Positions 1 through 9,518 of a DNA stretch of 64,000 nucleotides are shown piece by piece. Numbering within the stretch: position 1 is the stretch's first letter; each line of letters opens with the position of its first letter. A program made the translations under genes and the position numbers. The notes beneath the pieces were generated by a model, which did not search any database, was not told the origin of the DNA, and saw only the letters and a program-made list of their open reading frames with translations. The stretch lies in assembly GCF_947487305.1 (NCBI RefSeq), contig NZ_CANKWH010000007.1, forward strand, positions 158,161 through 222,160. The letters run 5' to 3'. The stretch is from an uncultured Paracoccus sp. (lineage in GTDB: Bacteria > Pseudomonadota > Alphaproteobacteria > Rhodobacterales > Rhodobacteraceae).

Positions 1-2
1 GC

Positions 3-746
3 GTCTATGCCCAGGGCAAGGATTACCACGACCTGGTCAAGAAGCGGCTTAAGCGGCTGGGGCGCTGGCTGATCGAGACCCATGGCGGCGAGATCAAGGT
101 CTTTGTCGACACCGCCCCGGTGATGGAAAAGCCGCTGGCACAGGCGGCGGGGCTGGGCTGGCAGGGCAAACATACGAATCTTCTGGCCCGCGATCTGGGC
201 AGCTGGTTCTTCCTTGGCGCCATCTTCACCACGCTCGACCTGCCGCCCGACCCGCCCGAGGCCGAGCATTGCGGCAGTTGCCGGGCCTGTCTGGACATCT
301 GCCCCACCGGCGCGTTCCCGGCCCCCTTCCAACTCGATGCGCGGCGCTGCATTTCCTACCTGACCATCGAACATAAGGGGCCGGTCGATCCCGAGTTGCG
401 GGTGCTGATGGGCAACCGCATCTATGGCTGCGACGACTGCCTTGCCGTCTGCCCGTGGAACAAGTTCGCCCGCGAGGCCAGCGAGCTGCGCTATCGTGGC
501 GTGATCGACGCGCCGCCTCTGGCCGAACTGGCGATGCTGGATGATGCGGGCTTCCGCGCGCGGTTTTCCGGCAGCCCGATAAAGCGGATCGGACGGGACC
601 GCTTTGTCCGCAATGTGCTCTATGCCATCGGCAATTCCGGCCTGCCACATCTGCGCGGGGTGGCGCAGGGCTTGACGGGGGATGCCGACCCGACCGTCGC
701 CGATGCGGCAAGATGGGCCGCCGGGCGGCTGGAGTTTCCCGCGTGA
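3..746 (+). CDS. queG: Epoxyqueuosine reductase QueG (5' end outside window)
   Basis: The last 247 codons are present; the reading frame is open to the left edge, so the start lies upstream. QueG reduces epoxyqueuosine to queuosine in the wobble position of GUN tRNAs, using cobalamin and two [4Fe-4S] clusters in the cytoplasm. Two ferredoxin-type motifs are visible: [12 protein letters not shown] (about base 270-305) and CDDCLAVCP (about base 430-455). The family-typical segment [20 protein letters not shown] precedes them. The stop overlaps the GTG start of the next gene by 4 bp, which suggests translational coupling. Confidence 0.93.
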   Translation, partial: VYAQGKDYHDLVKKRLKRLGRWLIETHGGEIKVFVDTAPVMEKPLAQAAGLGWQGKHTNLLARDLGSWFFLGAIFTTLDLPPDPPEAEHCGSCRACLDICPTGAFPAPFQLDARRCISYLTIEHKGPVDPELRVLMGNRIYGCDDCLAVCPWNKFAREASELRYRGVIDAPPLAELAMLDDAGFRARFSGSPIKRIGRDRFVRNVLYAIGNSGLPHLRGVAQGLTGDADPTVADAARWAAGRLEFPA

Positions 747-1663
747 ACCCGCTGCGCGGCATCCTGCTGAAGCTGGGCAGCGTGACGATCTTCGTCCTCA
801 TGGCGGCGCTGATCAAGGCGACGGCGCATGAGGTGCCGCCGGGCGAGCAGGTGTTCTTCCGCTCGCTTTTCGCCATCCCGGTCATCCTGGTCTGGCTGAT
901 GCGGCGGGGCGAGCTGTCTTCGGGCCTGCGCACCGCGCGCCCGATGGGCCATGTGTTTCGCGGGCTGATGGGCACGGCGGCGATGGGGCTGGGCTTTGCC
1001 GGCCTCGGCCTTCTGCCTTTGCCCGAGGTCACCGCCATCGGCTTTGCCGCGCCGCTGCTGACAGTCATCTTCGCGGCGATGTTTCTGGGCGAGGATGTGC
1101 GCGCCTTCCGCTTGGCCACGGTGGCGCTGGGGCTGATCGGGGTGCTGGTGGTCTTGTCGCCGCGTCTGGGGCAGGTGGGCGACGGGCTGTCGACCGCGCA
1201 GACGCTTGGCGCGGTCATCACGCTCATGGGGGCGATGTGTGCGGCACTGGCGCAGATCTTCATCCGCAAGCTGGTGCAGGAGGAAAGCACCTCGGCCATC
1301 GTCTTCTGGTTCTCGATCACCGCGACGATGCTGTCGCTGGTGACGCTGCCCTTTGGCTGGGTCATGCCCAGCCCCGGCACCGCTGCGCTGCTGATTCTGG
1401 CCGGGCTGATGGGCGGGGTCGGGCAGATCCTTCTGACCTCGGCCTATCGCTTTGCCGATGCCTCGCTGGTTGCGCCCTTCGACTATGCCGCGATGCTGTT
1501 TGCGCTGGCCATCGGTTATGGCGTCTTTGGCGAGGTACCGACCCTGACCATGCTGATCGGTGCCGCCATCGTCATCACCGCCGGCTTCCTGATCATCTGG
1601 CGCGAGCACCGGCTGGGGCTGGAGCGCAGCCGCCAGCGCAAGGCGATGACCCCGCAGGGCTGA
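743..1663 (+). CDS. DMT-superfamily (EamA) transporter
   Basis: A protein of 306 residues with about ten hydrophobic segments in two repeated EamA halves, as in the drug/metabolite transporter superfamily, so it is an inner-membrane permease. The substrate cannot be read from sequence. The N-terminal half carries the [15 protein letters not shown] segment common in EamA proteins. I chose the GTG at 743, which overlaps the queG stop as GTGA, because an upstream ATG at 713 would extend the overlap and add a non-hydrophobic tail. It ends 7 bp from the stop of the convergent RTX gene. Confidence 0.85.
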   Translation: MNPLRGILLKLGSVTIFVLMAALIKATAHEVPPGEQVFFRSLFAIPVILVWLMRRGELSSGLRTARPMGHVFRGLMGTAAMGLGFAGLGLLPLPEVTAIGFAAPLLTVIFAAMFLGEDVRAFRLATVALGLIGVLVVLSPRLGQVGDGLSTAQTLGAVITLMGAMCAALAQIFIRKLVQEESTSAIVFWFSITATMLSLVTLPFGWVMPSPGTAALLILAGLMGGVGQILLTSAYRFADASLVAPFDYAAMLFALAIGYGVFGEVPTLTMLIGAAIVITAGFLIIWREHRLGLERSRQRKAMTPQG

Positions 1664-1669
1664 GCCGGC

Positions 1670-4591
1670 TCACAGCAGCAGGTCATCGCCGGTGATCGGC
1701 AGCGTGCCGTCGATGCGAATGACCAGATCGGGCTGGCCGTCGCCATCCAGATCGGCCTGCAGCAGCTGATGATCGACGGCCATGGTCAGGCGCATCTGAC
1801 CCGCGGCCGAGAACGCCTGCGCGCCGATGAACTGCAGATGCAAGGCCGTCAGGTCGATCAGGTCGCTACCGGAGGCGAAATCTTCGATGCGGTCCGGCAG
1901 GGCGATGGTCGAATCGAGCGCCGTCCGGAAGACAAAGCGATCCATCCCTGCGCCGCCGAGCAGGTTGTCGGTCCCTGCCCCGCCCTCGAGCAGGTCGTTG
2001 CCATCGCCTCCCCGCATGTTGTCCTGCCCTTCGCCACCATAAAGCTGATCATCCCCGGCATCACCAAAGATCATGTCAGGACCTGCCTCGCCCCAGACCC
2101 CGTCATCATCGCCACCGCCGAACAGCAGATCGCGGCCGGCACCGCCCTCGATCCGGTCGGTGCCGCCGTGACCAAAGGCGGTATCGTCACCGCCGCCACC
2201 CAGCAGGGTCTCGGCCAGCCGGTCCCCGACCAGAAGATCGTTCCCCTCCCCGCCCTCCAGGCGGCTTGCACCCGACCCACCGATCAAACTGTCATCGCCA
2301 CTGCCGCCGAGAAGCAGGTCATCGCCGCCGCCCGCGAAGATCAGGTCATCGCCATCATCACCCTGCAGCAAGTCGTCACCCAGCCCGCCATGCAGGGTGT
2401 CATTACCCGTGCCGCCCTCGGCCGTGTCATTTCCGGCTTCGGCCAGAATGCGGTCGTCGCCTGCCTCGCCATTGGCGCGGTCTTCCCCCTCGCCGGCCTC
2501 GATCACGTCATTGCCACCGCCCGAGCGGATCACGTCCGCCCCGGCACCACCGCGCAGCCGGTCAAAGCCACCGCCGGCGGTCAGCGCATCATCGCCCGCA
2601 TCCCCTGCCAGGATGTTGTCGCCATCGCCGGCATCGATCCGGTCATTGCCCGCGCCACCCGACAGGGAATCGTTTCCCGCGCCGCCCTGTAGATCGTCGT
2701 CCCCGTCATCACCGGACAGGAAATCATGTCCCGATCCGCCAAGCAGCGAATCCTTGCCCGTCCCGCCGAACAGCGTATCGCCGCCCTCACCTGCGTCGAG
2801 CAGGTCGTTGCCGGCATCGGCGATCACGACATCATTTCCCGCGTCACCGGAGATCTGGTCAGCACCTTCGCCGCCGCGAAGCCGGTCATCGCCCGCGCCG
2901 CCTTGAACCGTGTCCTGCGACGCTCCGGCCGAGATGGTATCGTTGCCGTCATCGCCGATCAGCAGATCCTCGACCTCACTGCCGACGATCAGGTCTGCCC
3001 CGGCAAGGCCGTGGATCTCGGACCCGCCGCGCGCCGCGATCAGGCGATCACTGCCCGTCGAGCCGACGATGATCGTCTCGACATCCGGGGGCGTATAATG
3101 AGCCACCGGAAACATGGCGTTGGTGAAGAGATCTGCTGCCAACGTGGTGCCACGCGCCGAATGGATCTCGATCAGCGTCTCGCCAATGCGGATGCGGATT
3201 CCTTTGGAAAAGGGAGTCAGGGTCAACTGGCCGATGCTGCGCACCATGCCCAGTTGCGACAGGTCCAGAAGATCCTCGCCGGGTTCGAAATCGCGGATCA
3301 GGATGCGGCCGGCAACCGGGCTAGCAACGAAAATGTCGTGCCCCGCGCCGCCCCAGATCGAGATATCCTCGCGCCCGGCGATCAGTACATCATCGCCATC
3401 GCCGCCCTTCAGCTGCGCGGTGCCGCGCCCCGCGCTCAGCAGGTCATTGCCCGAACCGCCTGAAACGATGCCGGCCCCCGCCCTTCGCGTCAGGCCCAAC
3501 TGGCCCGGATCGAGGGACAACTGGGTGATGCCGGTCTCGCGCGAACTCGAGACAAAGAGGACGATCTTGCCACCCACCTCCTCGGCCGCAATGGCGCTGA
3601 CATCGGCCAGGGTCATCGCCGCGTCATCAATCAGCGTTTCAAGATGCAGAAGCTTGCCATCCGGCTGCAGGGTGAAGACCGAGAGGCCGTCATCCATGCC
3701 ACCGACGAAGACATAGGCGCGGCCATCGACCTCGACCGTCGCCAGCGCCGAGGCACGCTGGAACCGGGTCGACAGCTCGTCGACGACATGATCGACCGGG
3801 ATCATGCTGCCATCGGGCAAAAGTCGCACGGTGGTGATCGAGGATGACCGCGCCGAGGTCATGATCAGATAGACCAGCCCGTCAACAGTGACCGCAGCCA
3901 CGTCATTCGGGACGTTGAAGCCAGTGCCATCGCCGGACGTCAGGTAGTCGGCGCGGATGATACCCCCCTGCGGGTCAAGCCGGTGGCTGGAGAGGAAATT
4001 TCCAAGACCCGAGATCGCCACCAGCACCGGCTGGCCTCCCATCTGCAGGGCGATGATCTTGTCCAGCGAGGCGTCGGGCATGGTCGCGGCCAAGGGCATC
4101 AGCGAGCGGGTGACGCGGGTCAGGCTGCCATCATCCGCCTCGCGGTAGAGCGTGAATTCCACATCGCCCTGCCGCGCGGCATAAACATAGCTGTCGCCGC
4201 CGATCTCGATCTGGCCCAGCTGGGTCAGGTCGCGCGGCAGCGGCGTGGCGCCGACGAGGGCAGCAACCGGCCCGAGATCCCCACCCGCGAGCAAGGGAAG
4301 GCGCGTGTTCGGGCCGTTCCCCAGTCCGGTCAAGGTCAGCCAGGGCTGTCCGCCCAACTCGAGCAGCTGCAAACAGGGATCGCCCCAATGCTCGAAGCCG
4401 ATCGGATAGGACCACAGATCGCCCGCGCTGGCCGGAAGGTCGGCATCGGTGATGGCAAAGCTGGCCAGCCCGCCACCCAGATAGGTGGCACTGATCAGAA
4501 CCGGGCGACCTGCGACTTCTGCGATGACCAGATCGGTGATGCGGGTCAGAAACCGGTTCTGGTCGACCCGAAGCGTCGCAACATAGTCCAT
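1670..4591 (-). CDS. RTX-repeat calcium-binding secreted protein
   Basis: A protein of 973 residues. Residues ~1-370 form repeated beta-propeller-like units (for example VEVDGRAYVFVGGMDDGLSV) and carry no HExxH protease motif. Glycine/aspartate-rich RTX nonapeptides (GGxGxDxLx) appear as a short block near 375-425 and a long block at ~505-905. The last ~80 residues resemble the serralysin (peptidase M10) C-terminal region, with an FxSGSDLIDLTAL-like segment and a DLDGDGQPDLVI loop. Families of this kind leave the cell by type I secretion without a signal peptide and fold on binding calcium. No type I transporter is adjacent. The enzymatic role of the N-terminal part is unknown; it may be structural or adhesive. 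Confidence 0.88.
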   Translation of the reverse strand: MDYVATLRVDQNRFLTRITDLVIAEVAGRPVLISATYLGGGLASFAITDADLPASAGDLWSYPIGFEHWGDPCLQLLELGGQPWLTLTGLGNGPNTRLPLLAGGDLGPVAALVGATPLPRDLTQLGQIEIGGDSYVYAARQGDVEFTLYREADDGSLTRVTRSLMPLAATMPDASLDKIIALQMGGQPVLVAISGLGNFLSSHRLDPQGGIIRADYLTSGDGTGFNVPNDVAAVTVDGLVYLIMTSARSSSITTVRLLPDGSMIPVDHVVDELSTRFQRASALATVEVDGRAYVFVGGMDDGLSVFTLQPDGKLLHLETLIDDAAMTLADVSAIAAEEVGGKIVLFVSSSRETGITQLSLDPGQLGLTRRAGAGIVSGGSGNDLLSAGRGTAQLKGGDGDDVLIAGREDISIWGGAGHDIFVASPVAGRILIRDFEPGEDLLDLSQLGMVRSIGQLTLTPFSKGIRIRIGETLIEIHSARGTTLAADLFTNAMFPVAHYTPPDVETIIVGSTGSDRLIAARGGSEIHGLAGADLIVGSEVEDLLIGDDGNDTISAGASQDTVQGGAGDDRLRGGEGADQISGDAGNDVVIADAGNDLLDAGEGGDTLFGGTGKDSLLGGSGHDFLSGDDGDDDLQGGAGNDSLSGGAGNDRIDAGDGDNILAGDAGDDALTAGGGFDRLRGGAGADVIRSGGGNDVIEAGEGEDRANGEAGDDRILAEAGNDTAEGGTGNDTLHGGLGDDLLQGDDGDDLIFAGGGDDLLLGGSGDDSLIGGSGASRLEGGEGNDLLVGDRLAETLLGGGGDDTAFGHGGTDRIEGGAGRDLLFGGGDDDGVWGEAGPDMIFGDAGDDQLYGGEGQDNMRGGDGNDLLEGGAGTDNLLGGAGMDRFVFRTALDSTIALPDRIEDFASGSDLIDLTALHLQFIGAQAFSAAGQMRLTMAVDHQLLQADLDGDGQPDLVIRIDGTLPITGDDLLL

Positions 4592-4708
4592 TCCGGCCCA
4601 ACCCCGGGAAAACGGTCACTCACAAACTGCCCCTGCGAGGCTCTACCAAGGTGCCTGATCCCCGTCCAAACGGAAGAGGATCGGTTGAATTTGCCGCGTT
4701 TTCCGCGC

Positions 4709-5467
4709 TCAGCCCTGATCCGGCCCTTGGGCCAGTGGCCCATAGAGGATCAGCGCCGGCTGCGTCACCGGCGCATCGGCCAGCATCTCGGCCAGCCCGG
4801 CGATGGTGGTGCGGATCAGCCGCTGATGCGGATGGCTGACGGCTTCGGCGAACAGCGCCGGCGTCTCGCCCGAGAGGCCATGTTCCTGCAACCCGCGCGC
4901 CAGATCGGGAAAGCTGCGCTGGCCCATGAAGACAACCGTGGTGGTGGCCGGATCGGCAATGGCGGCCCAGTTGATGTCCCTGGGCAGCGCCCCGGTCACA
5001 TCGGCGCCGGTCAGGAATTGCAGCCGCCGCGCGGTCAGCCGCCGGGTCAGCGGAATCTGCGCCGCCGCCGCCGCCGCCACGGCCGAGGGCACGCCCGGCA
5101 CGATCTCGAAGGCGATCCCGGCTTCGTTCAGCGCGATGATTTCCTCTTCCAGACGCCCGAAGATTCCGGCATCGCCGGATTTCAGCCGCACCACCCGCTG
5201 CCCGGCCAGCGCATATTCGACCAAGAGCGCATTCACATGTTCCTGCTTGGCCGACGGCCGCCCGGCGCGCTTGCCGACCGGGACCAGTTCGGCCTCGGCA
5301 TTGGCAAGCTCGAGAATCGGGCCCGAGGACAGATCGTCATAAAGCACCACCTCGGCCTCGCGCAGCCGCGCGGCGGCGCGCAGGGTCAGGAGTTCGGGAT
5401 CACCCGGCCCCGAGGAGACCAGCGAGACAAATCCCTTTGCGTCGCCTTTTGCATCCGGCCCGGCCAT
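4709..5467 (-). CDS. cobA: Uroporphyrinogen-III C-methyltransferase
   Basis: A 252-residue SUMT-type enzyme that methylates uroporphyrinogen III at C2 and C7 with SAM to give precorrin-2, the branch point to cobalamin and siroheme. Visible motifs are the N-terminal VSSGPGDPELLTLRAA (SAM-binding loop), VVLYDDL, and EIVPGVPSAVAA. The usual KGGDPFVFGRG loop reads KSGDAGIFGRLEEE here, a variant of that loop. I chose the ATG at 5467 because AGGGAGAG lies just upstream; an earlier in-frame start at 5566 would add an arginine-rich tail with no family resemblance. There is no siroheme synthase fusion, so it is a stand-alone CobA. Confidence 0.9.
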   Translation of the reverse strand: MAGPDAKGDAKGFVSLVSSGPGDPELLTLRAAARLREAEVVLYDDLSSGPILELANAEAELVPVGKRAGRPSAKQEHVNALLVEYALAGQRVVRLKSGDAGIFGRLEEEIIALNEAGIAFEIVPGVPSAVAAAAAAQIPLTRRLTARRLQFLTGADVTGALPRDINWAAIADPATTTVVFMGQRSFPDLARGLQEHGLSGETPALFAEAVSHPHQRLIRTTIAGLAEMLADAPVTQPALILYGPLAQGPDQG

Positions 5468-5714
5468 GCGGTCTCTCCCTGAACTGCCTGCCCTGCCCGG
5501 TAGCAGCCCCGGCGCGGTGATCGCAAGCCTCTGATATTGCGAAACCACCCGCAAGTCCGCCCGCATCGCCGTTCTGCACAGGGATCGGGCAGGCGCAGGC
5601 GGAAACCCCTCGGGCCACGGGGCGGGCCTCTGCCGGCATCACCACCGCTTGCAGTCAATGCAACCACAGGTCTATCCTGAAGGAATCTATCCAGCCATTG
5701 GGGGGCCAGAGAAG

Positions 5715-6173
5715 ATGACGAAACTCACCATAAACGGGCAAGAGGTCACGCTGGAGCTTGACCCCGAGACGCCCCTGCTCTGGGCGCTGCGCGATGAGCT
5801 GCGGCTGACCGGAACGAAATTCGGCTGCGGCGTGGCGCAATGCGGTGCCTGCACAGTCATGCTGGACGGCGCGCCGCGCCGGGCCTGCGTGACGCCGATC
5901 GGATCGATCGAAGGCTCGGAAGTGACCACCATCGAGGGCATGGCGGGGGCCGAGTTTGATGCCATCCAGACCGCCTGGCGCGCCATCGACGTGCCGCAAT
6001 GCGGTTGGTGCCAGTCGGGCCAGATCATGCAGGCCACCGGTCTGCTGCAAATGGTGCCGGCACCGACCGACGAACAGATCGATCAGGCGATGGCCGGCAA
6101 TATCTGCCGCTGCGCCACCTATCACCGCATCCGCGCCGCCATCCATGACGCGGCCAAGACGCTGGAGGGCTGA
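5715..6173 (+). CDS. iorA: Isoquinoline 1-oxidoreductase-like small subunit (2x[2Fe-2S])
   Basis: A protein of 152 residues matching the small subunit of xanthine-oxidase-type molybdenum hydroxylases. The plant-ferredoxin cluster motif CGVAQCGACTVMLDG lies near residue 40. The second cluster motifs, CGWCQSGQIM and NICRCATYHRIR, lie in the C-terminal half. It passes electrons from the molybdenum subunit to an acceptor. The start at 5715 places the conserved MTKLTINGQ at the N-terminus; an in-frame ATG at 5649 would add 22 unconserved residues. The large subunit follows after 3 bp. The true substrate may be another N-heterocycle or an aldehyde. Confidence 0.88.
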   Translation: MTKLTINGQEVTLELDPETPLLWALRDELRLTGTKFGCGVAQCGACTVMLDGAPRRACVTPIGSIEGSEVTTIEGMAGAEFDAIQTAWRAIDVPQCGWCQSGQIMQATGLLQMVPAPTDEQIDQAMAGNICRCATYHRIRAAIHDAAKTLEG

Positions 6174-6176
6174 GCC

Positions 6177-8348
6177 ATGACCATCCGCACCTCACGCCGT
6201 GCCTTCCTGTCCGGTGGCACCGGGCTGGTTCTGGCGCTGACCTTGCCGGTCCCCGGTCGCCGGCTTCTGGCGCAGGAGGCCGCCGCACCGGCCGCCGCCG
6301 CCATCCCGCCCAATGCCTTTGTCCGCATCGCCGGTGATGACACGGTGACGGTGATGATCAAGCATATCGAATTCGGCCAGGGCCCGATGACCGGGCTTGC
6401 GACGCTGGTGGCCGAAGAGCTTGACGCCGACTGGTCGCAGATGCGCGGCGCCTTGGCCCCGGCCAATGCCGCCTGGTATGGCAATGCCGTCCTTGGCGGG
6501 TTGCAGGGCACCGGCGGCTCGACCGCTTTGCCCAGCAGCTTCATGATCATGCGCCGGGCCGGCGCCGCCATGCGCGCCATGCTGGTCGAGGCCGCCGCCG
6601 CCGAATGGGGCGTGCCGGCAGCCGAGATCACCGTTTCGAAAGGCGTGATCGCCCATGCCGGTTCCGGCAAGCAATCGGGCTTAGGCGCGCTGGCCGAGGC
6701 GGCGGGCGCCCTGACCCCGCCCAGTGATCCGGTGCTTAAGACCCCTGAACAATGGACGCTCATCGGCACCGACCTGCACAAGCTCGACACCGACGAGAAG
6801 ACCGACGGCAAGGCGATGTTCACGCTGGACCAGTATCCCGAGGGGGTGCAGGTCGTGGTGGTCGCCCATCCGCCGGCCTTTGGCGCCACGGTGGCTTCCG
6901 TCGATGACGCCGCCGCGCTGGCCGTGCCGGGGGTGCGCGCCGTGCATCAGATCCCGCAGGGCGTCGCCGTCTATGCCGACAACACCTTCGCCGCGCTCAA
7001 GGGCCGCGACGCGCTGACCGTCACCTGGGACGAGGCCAATGCCGAGACCCGCGACGATGCCGAACTGGCCGCGATGACGCTGGCGGCGGCGCGGCAGCCG
7101 GGGCTGACGGTCGAGGAAGAGGGCGGCGATCTGGCCGCGGCCTTTGCCGCCGAAGGATCGACCCTGCACGAGGCAGAGTATCAATTCCCCTTCCTCGCCC
7201 ATGCGCCGCTCGAGGCGCTGGACGGGCTGCTGACCCTCTCGGGCGACACCGCACATGCCTCCTATGGCAGCCAGTTCCCCGGTCTCGACCAGCCGACCAT
7301 TGCCGGCATTCTGGGTCTGGACCCGGCGAAGGTGACGCTGGACGTGATGCTGGCCGGTGGCTCTTTCGGTCGCCGGGCAACGGGTGACGCCCATCTGGCC
7401 GCCGAACTGGCCGAGGTCGCCAAGGCGGCGGGCGATGGCACATACAAGCTGATGTGGACGCGCGAGGATGACATCAAGGGCGGCTATTACCGCCCGATGA
7501 CCGCCCATCGCTTCCGCGCCGCCACCGACGCTGACGGCAAGATCATCGCTTGGGAAAACGTGGTTTCGGGCCAGTCGCTGCTGGCCGGGACGCCGATGGA
7601 GCCGATGTTGCAGGGCGCACCCGATGCCACCGCCTTCGAAGGCTCGGTCGAACTGCCCTATGACCTCGGCGCGCGCCGGGTGGGATTCGAGCAGACCAAG
7701 ACCGGCGTGCCGGTCCTCTGGTGGCGCTCGGTCGGCTCGACCCATACCGCCTTCGCCGTCGAGATGTTCCTCGACGAGGTGCTGGTGGGTGCCGGCAAGG
7801 ACCCGGTGCAGGGGCGGCTTGACCTCTTGAAGCCCGAGGACCCGCGCCCGCGCGCGGTGATCGAGAAGGTGGCCGAGATGGCCGGCTGGAAAGGTCCGAG
7901 CGGGACCGAGGGCAAGGGCTATGGCATGGCCTATGCGAAAAGCTTCGGCACCTATGTCGCCCAGATCGCCGAGGTCGAGGATCGGGACGGCGCGCCCCAT
8001 GTCACCCGCGTCTGGTGCGCGGTCGATTGCGGCGTGGCGGTGAACCCCAACATCATCCGCGCGCAGGTCGAGGGTGGCATTGGCTTCGGCCTCAGCGCCG
8101 CGCTGTTCAGCCAGATCACCTTCGGCGCCGGCGGTCGTGTGCAGGAAAGCAATTACGACAGCTACCGGATGCTCAGGATCGGCGAGATGCCGGATGTGCA
8201 GGTCGAGATCATCGCCAGCACCGCCGATCCCACCGGCATCGGCGAGCCGGGGGTGCCGCCGATCGGACCGGCGGTCGCCAATGCCTGGCGGGCGCTGACC
8301 GGAACCCAGACACGCAAACTTCCGATGGTTCAACGAGGGGTGGTGTAA
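6177..8348 (+). CDS. iorB: Isoquinoline 1-oxidoreductase-like large (Mo-binding) subunit
   Basis: A protein of 723 residues with an N-terminal twin-arginine signal (SRRAFLSGGTGL), indicating export of the folded cofactor-loaded enzyme. It has the xanthine-dehydrogenase molybdopterin-binding fold: the Moco-contacting GGSFGRRATGDAHLAAE segment and the C-terminal GEPGVPPIGPAVANA, which carries the conserved active-site glutamate. As in IorAB-type enzymes there is no FAD subunit gene, so electrons must leave through a cytochrome or another acceptor. A cytochrome gene follows 2 bp downstream. Substrate specificity is not determined by sequence; aldehyde dehydrogenases of the same architecture exist. 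Confidence 0.88.
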   Translation: MTIRTSRRAFLSGGTGLVLALTLPVPGRRLLAQEAAAPAAAAIPPNAFVRIAGDDTVTVMIKHIEFGQGPMTGLATLVAEELDADWSQMRGALAPANAAWYGNAVLGGLQGTGGSTALPSSFMIMRRAGAAMRAMLVEAAAAEWGVPAAEITVSKGVIAHAGSGKQSGLGALAEAAGALTPPSDPVLKTPEQWTLIGTDLHKLDTDEKTDGKAMFTLDQYPEGVQVVVVAHPPAFGATVASVDDAAALAVPGVRAVHQIPQGVAVYADNTFAALKGRDALTVTWDEANAETRDDAELAAMTLAAARQPGLTVEEEGGDLAAAFAAEGSTLHEAEYQFPFLAHAPLEALDGLLTLSGDTAHASYGSQFPGLDQPTIAGILGLDPAKVTLDVMLAGGSFGRRATGDAHLAAELAEVAKAAGDGTYKLMWTREDDIKGGYYRPMTAHRFRAATDADGKIIAWENVVSGQSLLAGTPMEPMLQGAPDATAFEGSVELPYDLGARRVGFEQTKTGVPVLWWRSVGSTHTAFAVEMFLDEVLVGAGKDPVQGRLDLLKPEDPRPRAVIEKVAEMAGWKGPSGTEGKGYGMAYAKSFGTYVAQIAEVEDRDGAPHVTRVWCAVDCGVAVNPNIIRAQVEGGIGFGLSAALFSQITFGAGGRVQESNYDSYRMLRIGEMPDVQVEIIASTADPTGIGEPGVPPIGPAVANAWRALTGTQTRKLPMVQRGVV

Positions 8349-8350
8349 CC

Positions 8351-9061
8351 ATGACGCGACTGACACTGACCGCCGCCGCCTCGGCGCTGGCGCTGATGAT
8401 GGCTGCGCCGGCTTGGGCGCAGGAGGCTGCAACGACCGAAGCCCCGGCGGCTGAGGCCCCTGCGGCTGAGGCACCGGCGGCAGAAGCACCTGCCGAAGCC
8501 GCTCCGGCCGAAGCCGCACCCGCCGAAGCCGCCGGCCTGCAATCGCCCGAGGCGATCGAGGGGGCGGATGACGCCGCCCGCTCGGTGGCGCTCTTCGAGG
8601 AAATGGGCAAGGTCATCACCCATCCGCGCTGCCTGAACTGCCATCCCGTCACTGGTGGCCCGACGCAGGGCGATGACATGCACCCGCACAGCCCGCCGAT
8701 GGTGCGCGGTTCAGCCGATTTCGGCCCGGACGGCCTCGCCTGCACCACCTGCCATGGGTCCGAGAATGTCGCCTATTCGGTCGAAAGCGGCTCGATCCCG
8801 GGCCATTCGCCCTGGCAGCTCGCGCCGGAAAGCATGGGCTGGGCCGGGCAGTCGCTGGCCGATATCTGCACCCAGATCAAGGACCCCGAAAGGAATGGCG
8901 GCCGCGATCTCGAGGCGCTGCACGAGCATATGGCCGAGGACGGTCTGGTGGGCTGGGCCTGGCAGCCGGGCGAGGGCCGCACCCCCGCGCCGGGCAATCA
9001 GGAGATCTTCGGTGCGCTGACCCGCGCCTGGATCGACACTGGCGCGGCCTGCCCGGTCTGA
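8351..9061 (+). CDS. Periplasmic c-type cytochrome partner of the Mo hydroxylase
   Basis: A protein of 236 residues with a Sec signal peptide ending at APAWAQ. A low-complexity linker of repeated Ala-Glu-Pro units (about residues 24-58) follows, then a domain with two CxxCH haem-attachment motifs, CLNCH and CTTCH. It is probably a dihaem electron acceptor for the preceding IorAB enzyme, whose genes it directly follows and with which it appears co-transcribed. The linker could tether or space the haem domain in the periplasm. The haem motifs are clear; the partnership with IorAB is inferred from position. Confidence 0.8.
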   Translation: MTRLTLTAAASALALMMAAPAWAQEAATTEAPAAEAPAAEAPAAEAPAEAAPAEAAPAEAAGLQSPEAIEGADDAARSVALFEEMGKVITHPRCLNCHPVTGGPTQGDDMHPHSPPMVRGSADFGPDGLACTTCHGSENVAYSVESGSIPGHSPWQLAPESMGWAGQSLADICTQIKDPERNGGRDLEALHEHMAEDGLVGWAWQPGEGRTPAPGNQEIFGALTRAWIDTGAACPV

Positions 9062-9068
9062 CGACATG

Positions 9069-9107
9069 ACCGGGGGCGCAGCATCCTGCGGCCCCGGTTC
9101 AACTTTC
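9069..9107 (+). terminator. Hairpin after the iorAB-cytochrome operon
   Basis: A 13-bp stem with one mismatch (ACCGGGG.. paired with ..CCCCGGT, 9069-9098) and a 4-nt loop starts 8 bases after the cytochrome stop. The trailing bases are only moderately T-rich (TTCAACTTT), so it may be a weak intrinsic terminator or an mRNA-stabilising hairpin. Confidence 0.5.
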
Positions 9108-9176
9108 GTATGACCATCACAGCAACTGCTGTATCCTCGGTCTGGCCGACTCGCCGGCGGCGGAGGGGATCACAGC

Positions 9177-9503
9177 ATGTCGATCAAGGGTCTCGCGCTG
9201 CTTCTATCGCTGCTTGCAAGCGCGTCCATGGCGCAGCAACTGGATGTGGAGTTCAAGGTCTTCGAGGACGGACAGGCGGCGGGCTGCGCCGGCAGCATCG
9301 TCGCCGGGCTTGATCCGAAGGGCGACGGCTTCCTGGCCGTGCGTTCCGGGCCGGGCACCGATTTCACCCGCATCGACGAGTTGCACAACGGCGATCTGGT
9401 GCGAACCTGCGCCCGCAGCGGCGACTGGATCGGCATCACCTATGGCCAGCCCCGCCGCAAGGGTTGGGTGCATGGCCGCTGGCTGGTGGACGGGGCCGGA
9501 TAA
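9177..9503 (+). CDS. Small exported SH3-like domain protein
   Basis: A protein of 108 residues with a short signal peptide (cleavage likely after SASMAQQ) and a bacterial SH3-like domain, including the typical LAVRSGPGTDFTRIDELHNGD segment and a final GWVHGRWL. Two cysteines (CAGS and RTCAR) could form a disulfide in the periplasm. Bacterial SH3 modules usually bind cell-wall peptides or act as protein-interaction modules. It stands alone between the cytochrome gene and the convergent pcaD. A specific function cannot be assigned. Confidence 0.78.
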   Translation: MSIKGLALLLSLLASASMAQQLDVEFKVFEDGQAAGCAGSIVAGLDPKGDGFLAVRSGPGTDFTRIDELHNGDLVRTCARSGDWIGITYGQPRRKGWVHGRWLVDGAG

Positions 9504-9518
9504 CCCCACCCCTCTCGC

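Noticed and set aside
1950..3080. Regularly repeated short DNA units that might suggest a CRISPR array
   Set aside because: The periodicity is 27 bp from RTX nonapeptide codons within an intact gene; there are no conserved repeats separated by unique spacers.
1769..3463. Long open frames on the plus strand opposite the RTX gene
   Set aside because: They mirror the repetitive Gly/Asp codons of the RTX repeats, have no ribosome sites and resemble no protein family.
8420..8530. Ala/Glu/Pro repeat tract as a mobile or satellite repeat
   Set aside because: It is in frame within the cytochrome gene and encodes a plausible flexible linker.
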